DNA from: JAAYJS01 sp964346185 | GTDB lineage: Bacteria; Bacillota; Clostridia; Eubacteriales; Eubacteriaceae | DNA length: 36,218 nt | Assembly (NCBI GenBank): GCA_964346185.1 | Contig: CAYFTR010000019.1 | Location: 1-36,218, forward strand | Direction of reading: 5' to 3' | Shown: piece by piece, positions 32,135 to 36,218 of the stretch | Layout of the letters: every line of letters starts with the position of its first letter | Numbering within the stretch: the stretch's first letter is position 1 | Notes under the pieces: model-generated | What the model saw: only the letters and a program-made list of their open reading frames with translations | Database searches by the model: none | What the model was told of the DNA's origin: nothing | Made by a program: the position numbers and the translations under genes

Positions 32135-33010
32135 TTATCGAAATTCCGGGACATTACCTATATAAACATGTTTTAAATATCGTTTTGCAATTTCTTTTGC
32201 ATTTAGCATTGTTTTGATTGCGGTAGGAGGCAATTGCATGCGATGAGAAGGAAAGTATCGTGTTAAATGTAAGGGTATGCCTTCATCAATTTTTGCCAGG
32301 GTCATCGCCAATTTTTTAATTTCCTCCGAATCGGTATTAAGCGGTTCAATCAATAAAGTTGTAACTTCTACATGGGTTTTTTGTATCGCCAGTGCTATTG
32401 TTTTTAAAACGGATTTCAGATGACCTTCACAATATCTTTTATAAAAATCTTCCCGTATACTTTTTAAATCAATATTCATACCGTCGATATAAGGCAATAA
32501 TTTGCGAAGAGGTTGTTCATTGATATATCCGTTAGTTACGACTACGTTTTTATAATCCTTTCCCATATGTTTCAGATTAATAGCAAGCGACAACATGTCT
32601 TCATACCAAACTGTCGGCTCGTTATAAGTGTAGGCCAAACCGATAGACCCTTTATCAACCGCTTTCTTTAAAATAAAATTTTGGTTGTAATTTCCCGAAT
32701 ATTCAGGGTGAGAAACAATTTGATGATTTTGACAAAAATCGCAATTAAAATTACATCCGAAACTGCCAATCGAAAATATAATACTGCCGGGTGATAAATG
32801 ATAGAGCGGCTTTTTTTCGATTGGATCGTAGTGTAATCCGCAATAACGATTGTAATTAAGACGCACAAGCTCTCCACTACGGTTGCACCTCGTTTTACAA
32901 TAACCGGATTTTCCAAGAGGTATCAGGCAATACCTTGGACATAGAGTACATCGCACTTGACCGTCGTTCCACTTTTCGTAAAACAATGCTGCGGTATCAA
33001 GATTCTTCAT
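32135..33010 (-). CDS. amrS: AmmeMemoRadiSam system radical SAM enzyme
   Basis: 291-residue radical SAM protein of the AmrS/PflA-like group. An N-terminal cysteine-rich region (Cys21, 24, 28, 38, 42: CTLCPRYCLIPLGKSGYCKTRC) may hold an auxiliary cluster or metal. The SAM cluster loop is Cys86-x3-Cys90-x2-Cys93 (CNFNCDFCQN), followed by GLAYTYNEPTVWYEDM and GMNIDLKSI, typical of the family, and HLTRYFPSHRM near the C-terminus. The substrate of this three-protein system is not established. The ATG overlaps the amrA stop by 14 bases, and it is the last gene of amrB-amrA-amrS. Confidence 0.92.
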   Translation of the reverse strand: MKNLDTAALFYEKWNDGQVRCTLCPRYCLIPLGKSGYCKTRCNRSGELVRLNYNRYCGLHYDPIEKKPLYHLSPGSIIFSIGSFGCNFNCDFCQNHQIVSHPEYSGNYNQNFILKKAVDKGSIGLAYTYNEPTVWYEDMLSLAINLKHMGKDYKNVVVTNGYINEQPLRKLLPYIDGMNIDLKSIREDFYKRYCEGHLKSVLKTIALAIQKTHVEVTTLLIEPLNTDSEEIKKLAMTLAKIDEGIPLHLTRYFPSHRMQLPPTAIKTMLNAKEIAKRYLKHVYIGNVPEFR

Positions 33011-33512
33011 ATCTATCTACCGTAAATCGGCTGATGACGTAAGATTCATCAGAACCTATGCCCGCTTTTTGTAAGGCAATAGCCAATTGCTGATCGACCG
33101 TATCGACACCGTTAAGCATCGGTAACAACACACCGGTACGATAACCTTTTTCTACAATCAAACCGTATTTTTGAGGATCCAAAGCGGCAATCGTATTGAC
33201 GATTTCTGGTTGTCCCAGCACATCAACCGAAAAGACTATAGTATCCAACTCTTCTGCTGTAACCGGGGTAAATCGTGGGTCACGTAATCCGGCTGCAATG
33301 GCATTATCTCTTATTTCTTCCCATAAGCTGTTTTTAAAAGGGTGCAAGGTGCCGATGCAACCCCTCAATTGACCGTTTTTATAAAGTGTTACAAAACATG
33401 CGGCTTGTTCTTTAAGTAAAGGGTCTTCTTTCGGGGGTGATAACGGTTTGTTACGGTTTAAGTAATAGGTGAGGCTCTGCCGTGCGAGTGTAACGTAATA
33501 ATTTTTTTTCAT
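32997..33512 (-). CDS. amrA: AmmeMemoRadiSam system protein A (AMMECR1 domain)
   Basis: 171-residue AMMECR1-domain protein. The family signature LRGCIG lies at residues 49-54, followed by NAIAAGLRDPRFTPVTAEELDTIVFSVDVL and QKYGLIVEKGYRTGVLLPML. The biochemical role is unknown; the protein always travels with AmrS and usually with a MEMO protein. The start is ATG 33512, 11 bases after the amrB stop, with AAAGGG upstream; the stop lies within amrS. In many Clostridia AMMECR1 and MEMO are one fused chain; here they are separate genes in the same order. Confidence 0.92.
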   Translation of the reverse strand: MKKNYYVTLARQSLTYYLNRNKPLSPPKEDPLLKEQAACFVTLYKNGQLRGCIGTLHPFKNSLWEEIRDNAIAAGLRDPRFTPVTAEELDTIVFSVDVLGQPEIVNTIAALDPQKYGLIVEKGYRTGVLLPMLNGVDTVDQQLAIALQKAGIGSDESYVISRFTVDRYEES

Positions 33513-33523
33513 GTCTCTACCCT

Positions 33524-34357
33524 TTAAATATTTTTTAAATTGATCAATGCGTTTAAATAGCCTACACCGAAGGGACCTTCATAAGAAATTAAATTGGATT
33601 TATAATCGGAGTTGTTGAAGGTACCGATTAAGATTAAAATGGATCTTAATCCGCATTCCCCTGCATTTTCCGTTAAATCTTCAGGTAAATCTTTGATTTC
33701 TTCCAACCGATTTTGTTGAATCAAATCTACAATCCGTCGATCGAAAGCTACTCCGTCGGGATGATAATCATAAGGACCTTCATCTTTTAATCGATGGGAT
33801 AAATCCCCCGATGCAATGACAATAGACGGTCGCTCCAATGTGTTGATCGCTAATTTTAAAACCTCTCCGAAGGTAATAAGTTTTTCTCGTAGAAGTAAAC
33901 CGTAAGTAATCACAACTAATCGGTAGTTTTTTAAATATTTAGATAAAAAATAAAGAGGTACCGTAACACCTTGATCTAACATAGAATTTGTATGGTAACG
34001 CATCGAGGTCATTTCATCCAGATAAACCGTGGGTACGAGTTTTTTATTTGCCATCTGAAAAATCAAATCTGCCAATTCACTGTCGTTTTCTTTTGTTAAG
34101 GCGACTTCCCGATGTCCGAAATTACCGAAGTGTCCCGATAATACCGACAGACCTTGTATACTGACGGCATCTCTGAACAAATTACCGTGGGGTGTAATAA
34201 CGATGACCGTCTCAGGTTTTTTCTTTGACAGTTTATGAGATAATGTATGGATTCCTTCAATGGTTTTAAGTGCTTTTTGAGCATCTTTACCACCAATTTC
34301 CGGCACAATAATTGGAGGGTGTGGCATAATGGCTCCCGCCAGTAAATAATTTTTCAT
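33524..34357 (-). CDS. amrB: AmmeMemoRadiSam system protein B (MEMO, class III extradiol dioxygenase fold)
   Basis: 277 residues from ATG 34357 (MKNYLLAGAIMPHPPIIVPEIG). I rejected a 58-residue upstream extension because it reads through the terminator region and because GAAAGGAG stands in front of this ATG. Fold features: His13 (MPHPP) and His57 (TPHG) as probable metal ligands, IASGDLSHRL (181-190), and LDQGVTVPLYFL (128-139). In relatives I recall, the last motif has His after Asp (DHG); here it is Gln130, which may remove an acid/base residue. It is the first gene of the amrB-amrA-amrS operon, behind the pta terminator. Confidence 0.9.
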   Translation of the reverse strand: MKNYLLAGAIMPHPPIIVPEIGGKDAQKALKTIEGIHTLSHKLSKKKPETVIVITPHGNLFRDAVSIQGLSVLSGHFGNFGHREVALTKENDSELADLIFQMANKKLVPTVYLDEMTSMRYHTNSMLDQGVTVPLYFLSKYLKNYRLVVITYGLLLREKLITFGEVLKLAINTLERPSIVIASGDLSHRLKDEGPYDYHPDGVAFDRRIVDLIQQNRLEEIKDLPEDLTENAGECGLRSILILIGTFNNSDYKSNLISYEGPFGVGYLNALINLKNI

Positions 34358-34421
34358 GAGAAGCTCCTTTCTTTTTAGTAAAACGATTTTTTGAATGCTT
34401 ACCCGTTTGGGTTCAGTACAA

Positions 34422-34456
34422 AAAAAGGCTGCTACCGTAAGGGTAGCGGCCTTTTT
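34422..34456. terminator. Bidirectional terminator between pta and amrB
   Basis: Long stem AAAAAGGCTGCTACC (34422-34436) with GGTAGCGGCCTTTTT (34442-34456), one T-G wobble, 5-base loop. On the minus strand it ends in a T-run, closing the pta transcript 18 bases after its stop. Confidence 0.9.
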
Positions 34457-34473
34457 ATGCTGGTATGAACTGG

Positions 34474-35445
34474 TTAATCCGCCAATGCAGCAGATACAAT
34501 ACACAATTCGTAAATTTCGTCTTCGACGCAACCTCTGGACAAATCGTTAATCGGTGCGTTTAAACCTTGTAATACCGGTCCGATTGCTTTAAAACCGCCG
34601 AGACGTTGTGCTATTTTATACCCGATGTTACCTGCAGCAATATTCGGGAAAATAAATACGTTGGCATTTCCTTTTAAGGGAGAGTCCGGTGCTTTAAGTT
34701 CCTGAACTTCTTTAGCTACTGCTGTGTCAAATTGAACTTCGCCATCGATAATCATGTCGGGGTTTAATTCTTTAGCCAACGCTGTTGCTTCTGCAACTTT
34801 TGTAACCTCATCGTGTTTAGCAGAACCTTTAGTGGAGAAAGAAAGCATGGCAATACGGGGCTCAATCCCTAATTTAGTTGCCGTTTCATAACATTGTACC
34901 GCTTGTTCAGCCAAATCTTCCTTAGTCGGATCAGTATTAACCGCCCCGTCACACGTCATATAAATTTCATCGTCTCTTAACAGGATAAATACGCCGGCAA
35001 CTTTTTTATAAGCCGGTTTTGTTTTTACAATTTGTAATGCCGGACGAACCGTGTCGGCTGTTGAATGAACCGCGCCGGAAACCATAGCATCTGCACGACC
35101 GGAATAAACCAACATCGTTCCAAAATAGTTAACTTGCTTGCTGAGCAACTCCCAACCTTCGGTAGCTGTTAATTTTCCGGATCTTCTTTTAACCAATGCT
35201 TGCAAAAGTTCGTCAAAATAATCTACTTTTGTCGGATCCTCAATGCTGATACCGTTAATATTTAATTGCCATTCTTTTGCCAATTTGTTGATTTCGTCGG
35301 GATTACCGATAAGTACGGGTTTTAAAATACCGTCATTATGCAGTCTGCTGGCTGCCGATAATACACGTTTATCCGTTGCTTCAGGCAGTACAACGGATGG
35401 TTGTTTGGCTTTAACTTTCTCGGAAAGTTTCTGAATTAAATCCAT
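34474..35445 (-). CDS. pta: Phosphate acetyltransferase
   Basis: Converts acetyl-CoA and phosphate to acetyl phosphate, which AckA uses to make ATP. It is 323 residues, the short single-domain Pta without the regulatory N-terminus. Conserved stretches: VVLPEATDKRVLSAA, MLVYSGRADAMVSGAVHSTADTVRPALQIV, DCAVN-like CDGAVNTDPT, MLSFSTKGSAKHDEVTKV, DGEVQFDTA, NVFIFPNIAAGNIGYKIAQRLGG and QGLNAPINDLSRGC. GAGGT precedes ATG 35445. It is separated from ackA by 12 kb and by unrelated operons, so the two are independently transcribed. Confidence 0.97.
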   Translation of the reverse strand: MDLIQKLSEKVKAKQPSVVLPEATDKRVLSAASRLHNDGILKPVLIGNPDEINKLAKEWQLNINGISIEDPTKVDYFDELLQALVKRRSGKLTATEGWELLSKQVNYFGTMLVYSGRADAMVSGAVHSTADTVRPALQIVKTKPAYKKVAGVFILLRDDEIYMTCDGAVNTDPTKEDLAEQAVQCYETATKLGIEPRIAMLSFSTKGSAKHDEVTKVAEATALAKELNPDMIIDGEVQFDTAVAKEVQELKAPDSPLKGNANVFIFPNIAAGNIGYKIAQRLGGFKAIGPVLQGLNAPINDLSRGCVEDEIYELCIVSAALAD

Positions 35446-35500
35446 TTTTACCTCTTTCTCATTTATTCCGGTGAATACTTAAACCGTTATTTACTTAATT

Positions 35501-35509
35501 ATTATAACA
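35501..35509 (-). promoter_or_regulatory. Extended -10 promoter of pta
   Basis: Minus-strand TGT-TATAAT (35509-35501-ish, TATAAT at 35506-35501) without a clear -35. The leader is about 50 bases. The element is identical to the ackA promoter core. Confidence 0.55.
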
Positions 35510-35547
35510 CGACAATTCATCAAAAAAGAGTAATATTTTTCATTTTC

Positions 35548-35571
35548 CAATAAAATATTGGAATTTTATTG
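35548..35571. repeat. Nested inverted repeats after the DsrE-like gene
   Basis: CAATAAAAT (35548-35556), 6-base loop, ATTTTATTG (35563-35571), perfect 9 bp. An alternative hairpin CCAATA/TATTGG (35547-35561) excludes the first. There is no T-run on the minus strand, so it is at best a weak terminator for the upstream gene. Confidence 0.45.
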
Positions 35572-35574
35572 ACA

Positions 35575-35913
35575 CTAAAATACCAATACTTCGTAGCCGT
35601 CGTCAATAAACGGGCGAACCCCGGCATGTCCGTTCATATCATCCAATAACGGTAATCCGGTTGCCACATTGTCTTCATAAACTTCCAATACTTTGGAGCA
35701 TGCTTTACAAACACCGGCAATTAAGCCCGTTTCCTTGGCTTTCAAATACATAGGATTTTTTTCTTCTTCAAAAACAGGTGGCAATTTAACAGAACCACCT
35801 TCAAAAACTATTTTAACTTCATAACCTTTGTTATGCAGATCCATCGCATTCATTAAAACATGCATAAAACACATTTTTTCTTCACGCATTGCGTACAATA
35901 AATACTTTTTCAT
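35575..35913 (-). CDS. DsrE-like small protein
   Basis: 112-residue protein with the alternating beta-alpha pattern of the DsrE/DsrF-like fold (MKKYLLYAMREEKMCFMHVLMNAMDLHNKGYEVKIVFEGG). Cysteines at 15, 69 and 72, the last two in GVCKACSK, a position where relatives carry the persulfide cysteine. The fold suggests sulfur transfer or redox sensing, but no partner gene (TusA, sulfurtransferase, YeeE) is adjacent, so a specific role is not assigned. AGAGGT precedes ATG 35913; a TATAAT at 35951-35946 (minus) without a good -35 is the likely -10 element. pta lies downstream on the same strand, 129 bases away, with its own promoter. Confidence 0.75.
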   Translation of the reverse strand: MKKYLLYAMREEKMCFMHVLMNAMDLHNKGYEVKIVFEGGSVKLPPVFEEEKNPMYLKAKETGLIAGVCKACSKVLEVYEDNVATGLPLLDDMNGHAGVRPFIDDGYEVLVF

Positions 35914-36093
35914 ATAATTACCTCTTAACTTTACCTTTTAATTTTATTATAAAGTATTTCACAAAACTCTATCTTAAGCTATTTCTATATCGATACGGTA
36001 TCAAACGGAAATAAGACAACATGAGAGCAATTAGGATTTAACTTCTCTTCTGATATCTAATTGATAAATTCACAGTCATAACAAATAATTTGT

Positions 36094-36122
36094 TTGACAA
36101 AACCAAGAGCATGGTGTAGGAT
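36094..36122 (+). promoter_or_regulatory. Promoter of tRNA-Thr
   Basis: TTGACA (36094-36099), 17 bp, TAGGAT (36117-36122). The predicted start is near 36129, about 6 bases before the mature tRNA 5' end. The preceding 35914-36093 stretch shows nothing else beyond the DsrE-like gene's -10 element. Confidence 0.75.
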
Positions 36123-36134
36123 ATTTTTTGTAAT

Positions 36135-36210
36135 GCTGATGTGGCTCAGGTGGTAGAGCAGCTGATTCGTAATCAGCAGGTCAGCGGTTCGAGTCCGCTC
36201 ATCAGCTCCA
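36135..36210 (+). tRNA. tRNA-Thr (anticodon CGT), CCA encoded
   Basis: 76-base cloverleaf: acceptor GCTGATG/CATCAGC (36135-36141, 36200-36206), D stem GCTC/GAGC, anticodon stem GCTGA/TCAGC with loop TTCGTAA (anticodon CGT, reading ACG), T stem AGCGG/CCGCT with TTCGAGT loop, discriminator T, then CCA at 36208-36210. Confidence 0.96.
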
Positions 36211-36218
36211 CCGAAATC

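Noticed and set aside
34358..34531. 58-residue N-terminal extension of the MEMO protein
   Set aside because: It reads through the pta terminator hairpin and past a good ribosome site; the internal ATG at 34357 gives the family's N-terminus.
1..36218. CRISPR arrays, insertion sequences, rRNA genes
   Set aside because: No regularly spaced direct repeats, transposase frames or rRNA segments were seen on either strand.

Overview
The window is an AT-rich chromosomal segment from a low-GC Gram-positive anaerobe of the Clostridia/Tissierellia type. The evidence is the Firmicutes gene orders ftsK-rimO-pgsA-cinA-recA and yceD-rpmF-plsX-acpP-rnc-smc-ftsY-ylxM-ffh-rpsP-khpA-rimM-trmD-rplS-lepB-rbgA-rnhB, a type A (not Bacillus type B) RNase P RNA directly behind recA, a three-gene AmmeMemoRadiSam operon, a Pta/AckA acetate pathway, and a MurT/GatD-like pair. 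No phage, insertion sequence or CRISPR array is visible. I cannot name a species from sequence alone.

Layout. (1) Bases 1-6083, plus strand: the 3' part of ftsK, then rimO, pgsA, cinA and recA packed with overlaps or gaps of about 30 bases or less, then rnpB and a terminator. (2) 6118-7205: a tyrosine recombinase with its own promoter and a perfect 14-bp inverted repeat (6-bp centre) in its leader. (3) 22229-7265, minus strand: ackA, then a long run from yceD to a fused rnhB-yraN gene, covering ribosomal proteins, tRNA modification, SRP, SMC, RNase III and phospholipid initiation. Several internal promoters and three internal intrinsic terminators divide this run. (4) 22493-24818: tmcAL, then a small two-helix membrane protein gene divergent from an XRE/S24 self-cleaving repressor, with four operator-like repeats between them. 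(5) 28023-24881, minus: ppx-ppk polyphosphate pair. (6) 31834-28366, minus: murT-gatD-glmM operon behind a structured leader. (7) 34357-32135, minus: amrB-amrA-amrS. (8) pta and a DsrE-like gene (minus), then tRNA-Thr(CGT) on the plus strand at the right end.

Most of the window is conserved housekeeping. The parts that stand out are these. The MurT/GatD-like pair is intact and translationally coupled to glmM, but it has lost all three residues corresponding to the glutaminase triad (GatD Cys94 to Gly, His189 to Leu; MurT Asp349 to Asn), so it cannot work as the standard glutamine-dependent lipid II amidase. The S24 repressor/small membrane protein module has a well-organised operator array. 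The 11-6-11 inverted repeat in front of the Xer-type gene looks like a recombination site. RNase HII and YraN are fused in one chain.

Limits: all calls are from reading the sequence and remembered family motifs. No alignment, folding or database search was run. Promoters and operators are pattern matches.
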